From positions 1 through 51,160 of the forward strand of contig CANSOA010000014.1 in NCBI GenBank assembly GCA_947648495.1: a DNA stretch of 51,160 bases, in the 5' to 3' direction. Made by a program: the position numbers and the translations under genes. This DNA is from an uncultured Clostridium sp. (GTDB lineage: Bacteria > Bacillota > Clostridia > TANB77 > CAG-508). Numbering within the stretch: the first letter of the stretch is position 1; each line of letters begins with the position of its first letter. Below are positions 26,400 to 35,212 of the stretch, in pieces. Under the pieces are notes generated by a model. It worked only from the letters and a program-made list of their open reading frames with translations, made no database searches and was not told the DNA's origin.

Positions 26400-27065
26400 A
26401 TGAATGCAATCAAAGGATTAATCACAAAAGATTTACTACAACTAAAAAGTTACAAAAAAAGTTTACTTGTTTTTATTATTGTATTTATCGCCACAGCTTT
26501 TACAGAGGAAAACGAGCAAGAAATTAATGTTATGCTTGGTATCATGCTTACATTTGGATTTGGTATGTTTAGCATTGCTACTTTTAGTTATGACGAAATG
26601 GCAAAAGCTGACAGATTTATTTTAACATTGCCATTAACCAGAAAAGAAATTGTTTTAGCAAAATATATTTTTGTTATAACCTCTACCGTTTTAGGGGGAA
26701 TATTAGGCATATTAGCCAGTTTTGTAATTGGCTATGCAATGGAACGACAAGTTCCTAATATAGGTGAATTAATGAGCATTGTTTTAGGTGGAATTTTTGG
26801 AATTGGACTGATAGAAGCGGTACAAATACCTTGTATTTACAAATGGGGAGCAGAAAAAGGACGTATCCAGATGTTTATCGCAGTTGTGTTGATTGGATTT
26901 GTAATTGGTGGAATTTTCTTTCTTGGAGAAAAGTTAAATTTTAAATTTTCAATTGGTGATGTTTTAAATAATTTTACGCCAATTATTCTTTTGTTAGCAA
27001 CTGTAATCCTTTATTTTGTATCTTACAAAATTGCTTTGAATATTTATGCGAAAAAAGAAATTTAG
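26400..27065 (+). CDS. ABC-2 type membrane permease
   Basis: A 221-residue integral membrane protein with about six predicted helices and the motif FILTLPLTRKEIVLAKYIF, typical of ABC-2 permeases paired with YtrA-type operons. It forms the transmembrane part of the transporter with the preceding ATPase. It ends just before the WYL operator. Confidence 0.85.
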   Translation: MNAIKGLITKDLLQLKSYKKSLLVFIIVFIATAFTEENEQEINVMLGIMLTFGFGMFSIATFSYDEMAKADRFILTLPLTRKEIVLAKYIFVITSTVLGGILGILASFVIGYAMERQVPNIGELMSIVLGGIFGIGLIEAVQIPCIYKWGAEKGRIQMFIAVVLIGFVIGGIFFLGEKLNFKFSIGDVLNNFTPIILLLATVILYFVSYKIALNIYAKKEI

Positions 27066-27074
27066 ACAAATTTT

Positions 27075-27112
27075 AAATATGACATTGTAATGTCATATTT
27101 ATATGGTATAAT
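27075..27112 (+). promoter_or_regulatory. Operator and promoter of the WYL regulator
   Basis: AAATATGACATT-GT-AATGTCATATTT (27075-27100) is a perfect 12-2-12 palindrome. It overlaps the -35 region (TTGTAA) of a promoter with TATAAT at 27107-27112. Related palindromes are at 28023, 28087 and 28613. Confidence 0.8.
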
Positions 27113-27128
27113 CATTTAGGGTGAAAAA

Positions 27129-28028
27129 ATGCAAATTAATCGATTATTTGAAATAATTTATATTTTATTAGAGAAAAAAACGGTCACAGCAAAGGAATTG
27201 GCTGAACATTTTGGGGTTTCGATTCGAACGATTTATCGAGATATCGATGTGCTCAGTACAGCGAATATTCCAGTATATACGAACTTAGGAAAAGGCGGTG
27301 GAATTTCTTTACTAGAAGATTTTGTGCTTAACAAGTCGCTTTTGACAGAAGAAGAGCAAAATCAGATTTTGTTTGCTTTGCAAAGTATGGAAAAAATGAG
27401 TTATCAGAGTGAACAAAAGGTTTTGGAGAAGATGAGTATGATATTTCAAAAAAGTAAGGCAAATTGGATTGAAGTAGATTTGTCAAGTTGGGGAAATGGA
27501 GAGGAACGCAAGCAGAATTTTCAGATCATTGAAAAAGCAGTTTTAAAGCGAAACGTGTTGGAATTTGTGTATTATAATTCCAATGGGGAAAAAAGAAAAA
27601 GGCAAGCGGAACCTTTGCAAATTTATTTTAAAAGTAAAGATTGGTATTTGAAAGCATTTGCGAGGGAAAAACAGGATTATCGTTTGTTCAAAATAACGAG
27701 AATGAAAGAAATTAAAATTTTAGAGGAAACGTTTGAACGAGAAGTGCCAGAAATGCTGGAAAAAGAGCCACATTTTAGAATTATAAAGTTGGTGCTAGAA
27801 ATTTCGCAAAAACAGGCGTATCGAGTGTATGATGAATTTGAGGAAAAACAGATTACGAAAACGCCAAATGGAGATTTTTTAGTCAAAGTAGAATTTCCAG
27901 AAACGGATTGGGTTTACAGCTATATTTTGTCTTTCGGGGAAGATGCCAAAGTGATTTTTCCAGAGTTCGTAAAAAATAAGATTAAAAGAAAGTTGAGAAG
28001 AAGTTTGGGGAATTATTTGATAATATGA
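27129..28028 (+). CDS. HTH and WYL-domain (YafY-type) transcriptional regulator
   Basis: A 299-residue regulator. The N-terminal HTH-11 (about 1-60: VTAKELAEHFGVSIRTIYRDIDVL) is followed by a WYL domain (about 130-215) with KDWYLKAFAREKQDYRLFKITRM and a C-terminal WCX extension. WYL proteins sense small molecules or nucleic-acid ligands. The palindrome over its own promoter, and the same palindrome before the GyrI-like gene, imply that it controls itself and that target. Start ATG follows GGGTGAAA. Confidence 0.92.
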   Translation: MQINRLFEIIYILLEKKTVTAKELAEHFGVSIRTIYRDIDVLSTANIPVYTNLGKGGGISLLEDFVLNKSLLTEEEQNQILFALQSMEKMSYQSEQKVLEKMSMIFQKSKANWIEVDLSSWGNGEERKQNFQIIEKAVLKRNVLEFVYYNSNGEKRKRQAEPLQIYFKSKDWYLKAFAREKQDYRLFKITRMKEIKILEETFEREVPEMLEKEPHFRIIKLVLEISQKQAYRVYDEFEEKQITKTPNGDFLVKVEFPETDWVYSYILSFGEDAKVIFPEFVKNKIKRKLRRSLGNYLII

Positions 28029-28042
28029 CATTAGAATGTCAG
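28023..28042 (+). promoter_or_regulatory. Partial WYL operator
   Basis: ATATGACATT-AG-AATGTCA overlaps the stop codon of the WYL gene; the right arm is degenerate. Confidence 0.5.
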
Positions 28043-28086
28043 GTTTAAAATACTGATTTCGTACACAATAGAAAAAATATTTTTTT

Positions 28087-28125
28087 AAATATGACATACT
28101 GATGTCATATTTAGTTTGTTACAAT
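28087..28125 (+). promoter_or_regulatory. WYL operator and promoter of the GyrI-like gene
   Basis: AAATATGACAT-ACTG-ATGTCATATTT (28087-28112), an 11-4-11 palindrome, lies over the -35 position of TACAAT (28120-28125). It carries the same half-site as 27075-27100. Confidence 0.75.
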
Positions 28126-28145
28126 GACATCAGGAGGTAAAAAAA

Positions 28146-28601
28146 ATGAAATATGAAATTGTTGAATTAGAAGAAAAAATAGTGGAAGGAATTGGACTGA
28201 AAACTACCAATGAAAATGGAAAAGCGATGCAGGATATTGGCAAGATGTGGCAAATGTTTTTTGCAGATGGGACGTATGAAAAGATTGAAAACAAAACTAA
28301 CAAAAAAGCAATTGGTTTGTACACGGATTATGAAGGAGATTCTACCAAACCTTACTATTTTATGGCTGGTTGCGAGGTTGAGAAAAAATCTGTTAAAGGA
28401 GAAGGTACGAAAATCATTCCGAAAGGAAAATATGCAAAATTTGTCATAACAGGAGATGTGAAAAATTCTGTTGGCGAAGCTTGGGGCAAGATATGGAATA
28501 TGGATTTAGATCGAAAATATAGTTGTGATTTTGAGGAATACCAAAATAATTCAGAAGATATGCAAAATCAAGAAATTCATATTTATGTTGCATTAAATTG
28601 A
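28146..28601 (+). CDS. GyrI-like small-molecule-binding protein
   Basis: A 151-residue stand-alone effector-binding domain of the GyrI/AraC-type family (SHS2-containing). Motifs: KIVEGIGLKTTNENGKAMQDIGKMW, with IGLYTDYEGD and YYFMAGCEV, and KGKYAKFVITGDVKN in the second half. Such proteins often accompany WYL/YafY regulators and may sequester drugs or serve as sensors. It is controlled by the palindrome upstream. It ends at a terminator built from another copy of the same palindrome. Confidence 0.8.
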   Translation: MKYEIVELEEKIVEGIGLKTTNENGKAMQDIGKMWQMFFADGTYEKIENKTNKKAIGLYTDYEGDSTKPYYFMAGCEVEKKSVKGEGTKIIPKGKYAKFVITGDVKNSVGEAWGKIWNMDLDRKYSCDFEEYQNNSEDMQNQEIHIYVALN

Positions 28602-28608
28602 AGTTAAA

Positions 28609-28646
28609 TCTTAAATATGACATTGCGATGTCATATTTAAGATTTT
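28609..28646. terminator. Terminator built on a WYL-type palindrome
   Basis: ATCTTAAATATGACAT-TGCG-ATGTCATATTTAAGAT gives a stem of about 16 bp followed by TTTTTT. The inner part equals the operator half-sites at 27075 and 28087, so the hairpin may double as a protein site. Confidence 0.75.
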
Positions 28647-28670
28647 TTATATTTGTGCTAAAAATGCTTT

Positions 28671-29438
28671 TTAATAACTTTCAATATACAAAGCTTTAGC
28701 CAAATAAGGAGTGATTTCATCAAGTGCGTACCAACCAGAGCTTTTGCTGTCATGTTTTCCGCCATTTGGGTTGGAAACATAGACTTTTTGGTCGCCATCG
28801 GTTGCTAGCAAAACCATATAATGTGATTTTTCTGTCCAGCGATTTTTGTCAGGTTTGTCCCAAACACAAATTAAAATTGGTCGATTGGTTTTCAGATGTG
28901 TTAGGATTGCTTCAGTGGATAAATGTTGGCTGTCAAAGTAAAAATCTGAATTTTGAATTTTAAAAGTAGAGGATAATTTACGTGAAATTTGCCCAGTGTT
29001 TAAAACAGGATAATATTCTTTTCTAAGGTGTTCTGGTGTAACATCTTTTTTGTAACCACTCAAAATAATGGCTAAAGCCGTAATTCCGCAACCATTTTCT
29101 GACATTGTTCCGCCCCAATAGGGCTGATTACTCCAAGAAGAGATGCCATTTTGTTTATATTCTAAATATGTTTTTTGATGGTTTTCTTCTGTTGTAAAAG
29201 TTGTAAAGTAACCGTCTTTGTCTGGAATTTCTTTTTGACCAATCCCTGCATAATTGGTGTTTTGTGTTTCGTAAATGATAGGATAACGAGAGGTGTTTTG
29301 AATTTTAGAAAAGAAAGGATTATTGCATAAGTAGGTTTTAAAAATGGTATCATAATTTATGAAAAAGTAAAATAAAAATGCAATGATTAGTAATAAAAAA
29401 ATTCGTTTTAATTTTAGTTTTTTCTTTCTTTTTCTCAT
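28671..29438 (-). CDS. Membrane-anchored C39-like cysteine peptidase
   Basis: A 255-residue protein with a Lys-rich N-terminus and a membrane helix (about 13-32), then an extracellular papain-like C39_2 domain. The candidate catalytic Cys is in ENGCGITALAI; the His lies in KSHYMVLL and the Asn/Asp in VYVSNPNGG. SSWSNQPYWGG precedes the active site as usual. Substrate unknown. I start at ATG 29438, seven bases after AGGAGG, rather than TTG 29444. It converges with the GyrI-like gene. Confidence 0.8.
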   Translation of the reverse strand: MRKRKKKLKLKRIFLLLIIAFLFYFFINYDTIFKTYLCNNPFFSKIQNTSRYPIIYETQNTNYAGIGQKEIPDKDGYFTTFTTEENHQKTYLEYKQNGISSWSNQPYWGGTMSENGCGITALAIILSGYKKDVTPEHLRKEYYPVLNTGQISRKLSSTFKIQNSDFYFDSQHLSTEAILTHLKTNRPILICVWDKPDKNRWTEKSHYMVLLATDGDQKVYVSNPNGGKHDSKSSGWYALDEITPYLAKALYIESY

Positions 29439-29542
29439 GGACAAACCTCCTATGTTTCTATTATACAGGAAAAATACTGAAAAAGTTTTAAGGAAAGATT
29501 AAGATTTTCTTAAAACTTTCTTAACAAATTTTAAAAAAACAC

Positions 29543-29600
29543 TTGACTTTTTGCATACCTAGATATACAATGTATAAAAATACATAGATAATCTAGGTAT
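29543..29600 (+). promoter_or_regulatory. Promoter and long dyad operator of the PadR operon
   Basis: TTGACT (29543-29548), 17 bp, TACAAT (29566-29571). The dyad ATACCTAGAT...(29555-29575) and ...ATCTAGGTAT (29580-29600) encloses the -10 region; ATACCTAGAT-type arms are characteristic of PadR operators. Autorepression likely. Confidence 0.75.
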
Positions 29601-29615
29601 AAGAGGGGGATAAAA

Positions 29616-29954
29616 ATGAAAATTAACAAAGAGTTATTAAAGGGAAGTACCAGTTTGCTGGTTTTACGTTTATTGGAGACAGAAAATATGTATGGTTATG
29701 AGATGATTAGGAATTTGAGGGAAAGATCAGAAGGAGTTTTTGAATTAAAGGAAGGAACTTTGTATCCAATTTTACATTCTTTAGAAGAGAATGGATTAAT
29801 AGATTCTTATTGGGATGAATCGACTGCAAAGAAAAGAAAATATTATACGATTACAAAAGAAGGAAGAAAATATTTAAAGGCGCAAAAAGAGGAGTGGAAG
29901 ATTTTTAGCAAAGGGATTAATCAAGTAATGGGAGGTGTTTTGTTTGCAGATTAG
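29616..29954 (+). CDS. PadR-family transcriptional regulator
   Basis: A 112-residue winged-helix regulator: LLKGSTSLLVLRLLE, YGYEMIRNLRERSEG, LKEGTLYPILHSLEENGLI and KRKYYTITKEGRKYL match PadR subfamily 2. Its 3' end overlaps the next gene by 11 bases, implying translational coupling. The long dyad over its promoter is the likely operator. Confidence 0.93.
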   Translation: MKINKELLKGSTSLLVLRLLETENMYGYEMIRNLRERSEGVFELKEGTLYPILHSLEENGLIDSYWDESTAKKRKYYTITKEGRKYLKAQKEEWKIFSKGINQVMGGVLFAD

Positions 29955-31323
29955 GGAATTTTTAAATAGTGTGTGTGAACAAATAAAATATGAACCAATT
30001 CGAGAAGAAATTGCGCAGGAAATGGAAAATCATTTAATGGAATCAAAGGAAAATTACATGTCAGAAGGTATGTCAGAAAAACAAGCGGAGGAAACGGCGA
30101 CTAAGCAGATGGGAAATGCGGGGGAGATTGGTAAGAAATTAAACAAAATTCATCGTCCAAAATTGGATTGGAAATTGTTGCTGATTACTTTTGTTTTGGT
30201 CATTTTTGGTGGATTAGTAAGTTTTACAAGGGCAGTGAGTTATAATTCAAATGGAAAGATGTATTCTCAATCAATATTTTGCTATGTTTTAACAGTCTTT
30301 ATGGGGATATTTTTTAGTGTGTGGATTTATTTTTTGGATTATCGAAAAATTTTTAGGAAAGCAAAATATTTGTATGGTTTTGCAAGTTTGTTAATGGTAT
30401 TTACGTTAATGTTTGGTGGTCAAATTAATGGAACTATGTCCCGTATTTGGATTGGTGGTGTTACAATTTATGCGCCAGCAGTTGCAGTTCCATTGTATAT
30501 TTTAGCATTTATTGAATTTGTGCAAAAAATTGATTTGAATAAGAATTGGAAAATTGTTTTTTTAGAGAATAAAGAAATTAGAATTAATATTCCTATTTTG
30601 AAAATTATTGTTTTGTGTGGTATTTCATTAATTTTATTGGAATTGGCTTCAGCAACAGTTTATATAGTTGTTATGGCGATAGTATATTTGACTTTGGTAA
30701 CTGTCAAGTTGGGAGAATGCAAGAAAAATAGAAGATTGTATAGAATAATTTTGTGGGGAATTGCAATTGGATTGGGAATATTGTTTGGTATTTTTGTAGT
30801 GCCAATGATGTGGCATAGAATAGTAGCGTCATTTATGCCTGAGCAAGATCCGATGGGAAGAGGATGGCTTGGAGTGCAACAAAATATGATTTTGGAATCC
30901 GCCAATTTATTTGGTGAGGCAGATAATATGAGTAATGCATTGCATTTATTTGATGAGGGTACAAATTTTGCGTTTATTTCTATTTTGGCGCATTATGGTT
31001 GGGCGATAAGTATTGCAATGATAATTGCAATTGTGACGTTTTGTGCTAAATTAATGACAAATGCGATACAAATAAAAGAGATGTATGGAAAATTGCTGAT
31101 TATTGCAATTTCTGATTTGTTTATTTTGCAGAGTATTTTTAATTTATTAATGAATTTTAATTTGGGGATTAAGTCAAATGTGAATATTCCTTTTATTTCA
31201 TATGGAAGACAGGATTTAGTGGTGAATATGGTATGTTTAGCGCTTGTGCTTTCGGTGTATCGTAGAAAAGATATTTTAGTTGGTATAGATAAGAAAAAAG
31301 AGGTTTTGGAGGATGAGAAATAA
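29944..31323 (+). CDS. FtsW/RodA/SpoVE-like membrane protein with permease-prefix domain
   Basis: A 459-residue protein. I start at TTG 29944, eight bases after GGGAGG, rather than GTG 29935. Residues 1-75 form a soluble helical HAAS/permease-prefix domain (EIAQEMENHLMESKENYMSEGMS, AVKQMG-like ATKQMGNAGEIG) usual after PadR regulators. The rest has about ten membrane helices with SEDS-family hints: GTMSRIWIGGVTIYAP, GRGWLGVQQNMIL and PFISYGRQDLVVNMV, the last matching PFISYGGSSL of FtsW/SpoVE. It may be a glycosyltransferase-like or degenerate SEDS protein regulated by PadR. Activity is uncertain. Confidence 0.75.
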   Translation: MQIREFLNSVCEQIKYEPIREEIAQEMENHLMESKENYMSEGMSEKQAEETATKQMGNAGEIGKKLNKIHRPKLDWKLLLITFVLVIFGGLVSFTRAVSYNSNGKMYSQSIFCYVLTVFMGIFFSVWIYFLDYRKIFRKAKYLYGFASLLMVFTLMFGGQINGTMSRIWIGGVTIYAPAVAVPLYILAFIEFVQKIDLNKNWKIVFLENKEIRINIPILKIIVLCGISLILLELASATVYIVVMAIVYLTLVTVKLGECKKNRRLYRIILWGIAIGLGILFGIFVVPMMWHRIVASFMPEQDPMGRGWLGVQQNMILESANLFGEADNMSNALHLFDEGTNFAFISILAHYGWAISIAMIIAIVTFCAKLMTNAIQIKEMYGKLLIIAISDLFILQSIFNLLMNFNLGIKSNVNIPFISYGRQDLVVNMVCLALVLSVYRRKDILVGIDKKKEVLEDEK

Positions 31324-31398
31324 TTTGTTGGATAGTTACATATTTGGAGTTTTATGAGATTGTGAATTAAAAATTAATAAAATATTTTCAAAAAGACA

Positions 31399-31427
31399 TT
31401 GTCTAAATCGGTTTCGTGTGATATAAT
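31399..31427 (+). promoter_or_regulatory. Promoter of the TPR gene
   Basis: TTGTCT (31399-31404), 17 bp, TATAAT (31422-31427). Confidence 0.7.
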
Positions 31428-31470
31428 GCCACCAATGAATTGCTAAAGGGGAAATAAAGGGGGATAGAAA

Positions 31471-32748
31471 ATGCTTGAAAAGATAGCGTTTAATTTGATA
31501 GCCTTTTCGATATTCATCATTATATTTTTTAAAATCATTCGAAAAAATGATACCAATTATATTGGAATTCTAATCCTGCAAGCCATTGGAATTACAGTTA
31601 GTTTTATTGAAATAAAGATAGGAATCGATGCCAATCCTTTTTTTAAAACGTTACGTTACATTTTTTCGATTATTATTCCATGTTTTATCATTTTAATGGA
31701 ATTGAATGGATTGAATTTCTCAGAAGTAATCAGCTCAATGTCTGCTAAGGTTTTGATGTTGATAGGAGATAATAAAGCAGCAAAAAATGTTCTCATAAAA
31801 TTAGTTACCAAATATCCAGAAAGTTATATTGGGCATAAACTATTGGCTAAAATCTACGAAAAAGAAGGTGGTATGAGAAAAGCCATTGATGAATATGTAA
31901 AGTTAGTGGATATTAGGAGAAATGACTATAAATCGTATTTTAAAATTGCTGATTTACTAAATGATTTAGGACAAAAAAATGAAGCTATACAAATGCTAGA
32001 AAATCTCATAAAAAACAAGCCAGATTTGTATGAATGCTCCATATTATTAGGGGAATTACTGTGCGAACAAGCTAGATTTAAAGAAGCGGAGCGTGTATAT
32101 CAAGAAGCTCTAAAATTTAAACCAGCTGATTTTGATTTATATTACAATTTAGGAATTGTTTACACTATGCTTAGTGAATTTCAAATGGCAAAAGAAATGT
32201 ATGCAAAAGCAGCAGAGATAAATCATAGAGCTTATGGGGCAAATTATAATTTAGGACAAATAGCTTTTATTCAGGGGGATTTAGATGTTGCTGAAAAATA
32301 TTTCAAACATAGTTTATATGGTGAATTGGAAGCAAAAGCCTATTATCAATTAGCCAAAATTTATGTTTTAAAAGGCGAAAAAGATATGGCAATTAATTTT
32401 TTGAATAAAGCGATTGAATTAGAACCAGAATTATTGGAAATGGCAAATAAGGAAACGGTATTCCAATCTATTAAACAACATATAACGGTTTCAGTAAAAA
32501 TGGAAAATGAGCCGTTGCAAAATGAAGAGGACGAAAAGGAAGAGGAAAAAAAGATTTTCAAATTGGAAAAACAAGCAAGGGAATACTTAGAATCAACCAA
32601 CAGTTTAGTTCGTGATATGAATGAAAATTTTGTAAAACAAAAAGTGGAAGAAAAAGTTGATCGAATTTTTGAAGATACAAAAATGAAAAAGGAAAAGGAA
32701 ATTGAATTAGAAAAAGAAGAAAATCAAAAAGAGTTAGGCTCTAATTAG
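31471..32748 (+). CDS. Membrane-anchored TPR protein
   Basis: A 425-residue protein. Two or three N-terminal membrane helices (about 5-85) are followed by roughly seven tetratricopeptide repeats (about 95-345; for example ADFDLYYNLGIVYTMLSEFQ and YNLGQIAFIQGDLDVAEKYF) and a charged coiled-coil C-terminus (about 355-425). TPR proteins act as scaffolds; no partner is evident. It is the first gene of a cluster with dpaA, but has its own promoter and sits 58 bases from dpaA. Confidence 0.8.
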   Translation: MLEKIAFNLIAFSIFIIIFFKIIRKNDTNYIGILILQAIGITVSFIEIKIGIDANPFFKTLRYIFSIIIPCFIILMELNGLNFSEVISSMSAKVLMLIGDNKAAKNVLIKLVTKYPESYIGHKLLAKIYEKEGGMRKAIDEYVKLVDIRRNDYKSYFKIADLLNDLGQKNEAIQMLENLIKNKPDLYECSILLGELLCEQARFKEAERVYQEALKFKPADFDLYYNLGIVYTMLSEFQMAKEMYAKAAEINHRAYGANYNLGQIAFIQGDLDVAEKYFKHSLYGELEAKAYYQLAKIYVLKGEKDMAINFLNKAIELEPELLEMANKETVFQSIKQHITVSVKMENEPLQNEEDEKEEEKKIFKLEKQAREYLESTNSLVRDMNENFVKQKVEEKVDRIFEDTKMKKEKEIELEKEENQKELGSN

Positions 32749-32806
32749 CATAAAAATGCTTTACTTTCATATATTTAAATAAAAAATAATTGAAAGGAAG
32801 GATAGC

Positions 32807-33658
32807 GTGGAAAAGAAAATTTCAATGATTGGGGGAGATTTAAGAATCGTAAATCTTGCCAAAATGTTAGCAGAAGATGGATTGGAAGTATACACGTATG
32901 CTTTGGAGAAAGCACAAGAATTAGAGAACTTAAAAAATGTTACAAAATGTGATACGATGCAGGAAGTGGTGCAAAAATCGAATGTAATTATGAGTGCTAT
33001 TCCATTATCACAAGAAGGAGTAAGTGTTACAGCGCCATTTAGTAAGGTAAAGGTAAATTTGGAAGAGTTGCTACCTTATTTAAAAGGTAAAAAATTTATT
33101 GCAGGAAAATTAAGTGAAAAACTTAGAACTGATCCAGATATTCAAAGTTATGACATGTTAGAAATTGAAGAATATGCCATATTAAATGCCATTGCAACAG
33201 CAGAAGGAGCCATTCAGATTGCGATGGAGGAATTTCCTAAGACGCTTTCTGGTTCAAATATTCTAGTTATGGGATTTGGTCGAATTGGAAAAATTGTCGC
33301 AAAAATGCTTCAAGGAATTGGAGCAAATGTGTATTGTGAAGCAAGAAAAAATGAGGATTTAGCGTATATTAAGGCTTATGGTTATACACCAATAAGGTTA
33401 GAGGATTTAGACAAAACTTTATCAAAATTTGATATTATCATTAACAACATTCCTGTTCAAATTTTAGATAAAGTGAAGTTAAATTTAGTCAAAAAAGATG
33501 TACTTATTATTGATTTAGCCTCAAAACCAGGTGGTGTGGATTTTGAGTATGCCAAACAGAAGGAAATCAAGACTATTTGGGCGTTGGCATTACCAGGAAA
33601 AGTAGCACCAGTTAGTGCAGCAGAATACATTAAAACTACCCTATATCACATTCTATAA
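32807..33658 (+). CDS. dpaA: Dipicolinate synthase subunit A
   Basis: A 283-residue NAD(P)-binding protein starting with GTG after GAAAGGAAGG. It converts dihydrodipicolinate-derived intermediate to dipicolinic acid in the mother cell, together with DpaB in Bacillus. Visible: N-terminal Rossmann-like ISMIGGDLRIVNLAKML, the central dinucleotide fold NILVMGFGRIGKIVAKML near residue 152, and DLASKPGGVDFEYA plus ALPGKVAPVSAAEYI at the end. No dpaB gene follows here; the flavoprotein subunit may be elsewhere. It supports an endospore-forming host. Confidence 0.9.
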   Translation: MEKKISMIGGDLRIVNLAKMLAEDGLEVYTYALEKAQELENLKNVTKCDTMQEVVQKSNVIMSAIPLSQEGVSVTAPFSKVKVNLEELLPYLKGKKFIAGKLSEKLRTDPDIQSYDMLEIEEYAILNAIATAEGAIQIAMEEFPKTLSGSNILVMGFGRIGKIVAKMLQGIGANVYCEARKNEDLAYIKAYGYTPIRLEDLDKTLSKFDIIINNIPVQILDKVKLNLVKKDVLIIDLASKPGGVDFEYAKQKEIKTIWALALPGKVAPVSAAEYIKTTLYHIL

Positions 33659-33804
33659 AACCGTACAGACGATGATTAATCACTTGACACAAAAATGTGA
33701 GAATTATGTGAAGGATTGGTAAAAATATCGTAAATAATGACAAATTATAAAACAGAAAAGTAACCAATATAAAAATAAATTTAACAAAAGAAAGGAATTA
33801 TAAA

Positions 33805-34596
33805 ATGACTATATTACAAGCCTTAATTTTAGGAGTTATTCAAGGATTAACCGAATTATTACCCATCTCAAGTTCAGCGCATTTGGCAGTATTTCCTTGG
33901 ATTTTTCACTGGAATGAAATTCCAGAATCATTTGACATTGCTTTGCATTTTGGAACTTTGCTTGCGATTTCGCTATTTTTTATCAAAGATTGGTTTGCCT
34001 TAATCAAAGGTGGATTTAACCAAACCTTCAAAAAAGAAAAATCTGTAGAAGGCACTATGTTTTGGTATTTAGTGATTGCGACGATCCCAGCGGGAATTTT
34101 GAGTTTGTTACTGGATAAATTGTCGGATATGGTATTTAGTGGAAGTATGCTTCCAATCGCAATTGCGCTAATTGTGATGGGAATTGCATTATATTTAGTT
34201 GACAAAAACGCGAAATCCGATACGAATTATGAAAACATGTCTTTGCTACAAGCAATTTTAATTGGAATTTCGCAAGCCATTGCGGCAGCATTTCCGGGCG
34301 TATCACGTTCTGGCATAACTATGACAGTGGCAAGAGCGTTGGGAGTCGATCGAGAAAGTGCAGCGAAATATTCCTTTTTGTTGTCAACACCCATTATTTT
34401 GGCGGCGGTAATTTTTAGTTTAGATGCTTTCGAATTTAGTTTGGCTTTTGTAATTGGGGTGTTAGCGAGTTTTGTAGTTGGCATTGTGGTGATTAAATTT
34501 TTATTAGAATATTTAAAAAAAGGTAGTTTTAAAGGATTTGCAATTTACCGAATTGTATTTGGCGTAATTATTTTAGCGTTGTTATTCATAAGATAA
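33805..34596 (+). CDS. uppP: Undecaprenyl-diphosphatase
   Basis: A 263-residue integral membrane phosphatase that recycles undecaprenyl diphosphate for peptidoglycan synthesis and confers bacitracin tolerance. Signatures: GVIQGLTELLPISSSAHL near residue 10 and FPGVSRSGITM near 165, with about eight helices. Start ATG follows AAAGGAA. It is followed 13 bases later by the sortase gene. Confidence 0.95.
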   Translation: MTILQALILGVIQGLTELLPISSSAHLAVFPWIFHWNEIPESFDIALHFGTLLAISLFFIKDWFALIKGGFNQTFKKEKSVEGTMFWYLVIATIPAGILSLLLDKLSDMVFSGSMLPIAIALIVMGIALYLVDKNAKSDTNYENMSLLQAILIGISQAIAAAFPGVSRSGITMTVARALGVDRESAAKYSFLLSTPIILAAVIFSLDAFEFSLAFVIGVLASFVVGIVVIKFLLEYLKKGSFKGFAIYRIVFGVIILALLFIR

Positions 34597-34609
34597 AGGA
34601 GGAGTCGAT

Positions 34610-35185
34610 ATGGGAAGTGGGAAACATTCATCAGATGAGGAAGTAGAGTTCGATTTTGAATATGTAAAAAATTTAATGATAATTGTTGTCATTGTGGCAA
34701 TTATTGTGGGAATTGTATTTGGAGTGTATTCATTGGTAAATAAAATGAAAGAGACTAAGGTAGAACCAACTTCTGTAAAAGAAAAAGGTATTGCGCAAAG
34801 TGATTATAATGTTTTAGGAAAAATTGTAATTGATAAAATTAAAGTCGAACAGCCGATTTTGGATTCGGTAGAAGAAAAAGCTATGGAAAATGGTGTGATT
34901 AAATTATATGGAGGAAATTTGAACGAGGAAGGAAACTTCTGTATTGCAGGGCACAATTATGAGAATATCTTTAAAAACTTAGACGAGATGGATTTGGGAA
35001 ATGAGATTGAAATTGTGGACAATGAGCAAAATTCTACAAAATATAAAATTACGGAAATATCTTCTGTAGAGCCAACGGATTTGAATTTACTGCGAAAAGA
35101 AGAAGGAAAAACACAAATTACATTAATTACCTGTGAAAATTATTCGATGAAACGCTTGATTATTAAGGCGGAGATGGACAAGTAA
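34610..35185 (+). CDS. Sortase
   Basis: A 191-residue membrane-anchored transpeptidase. One N-terminal helix (about 22-44) is followed by a sortase beta-barrel: catalytic His115 in CIAGHNY, Cys175 in TLITCENY and Arg182 in SMKRLIIKA. The N-in topology and the length fit small class D/E-like sortases; exact class uncertain. The next gene encodes a secreted protein with an LPEVG sequence before its C-terminal helix, a plausible substrate. Confidence 0.88.
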   Translation: MGSGKHSSDEEVEFDFEYVKNLMIIVVIVAIIVGIVFGVYSLVNKMKETKVEPTSVKEKGIAQSDYNVLGKIVIDKIKVEQPILDSVEEKAMENGVIKLYGGNLNEEGNFCIAGHNYENIFKNLDEMDLGNEIEIVDNEQNSTKYKITEISSVEPTDLNLLRKEEGKTQITLITCENYSMKRLIIKAEMDK

Positions 35186-35212
35186 TTTGAATTTGTAAAA
35201 AGGAGAAAAGTT

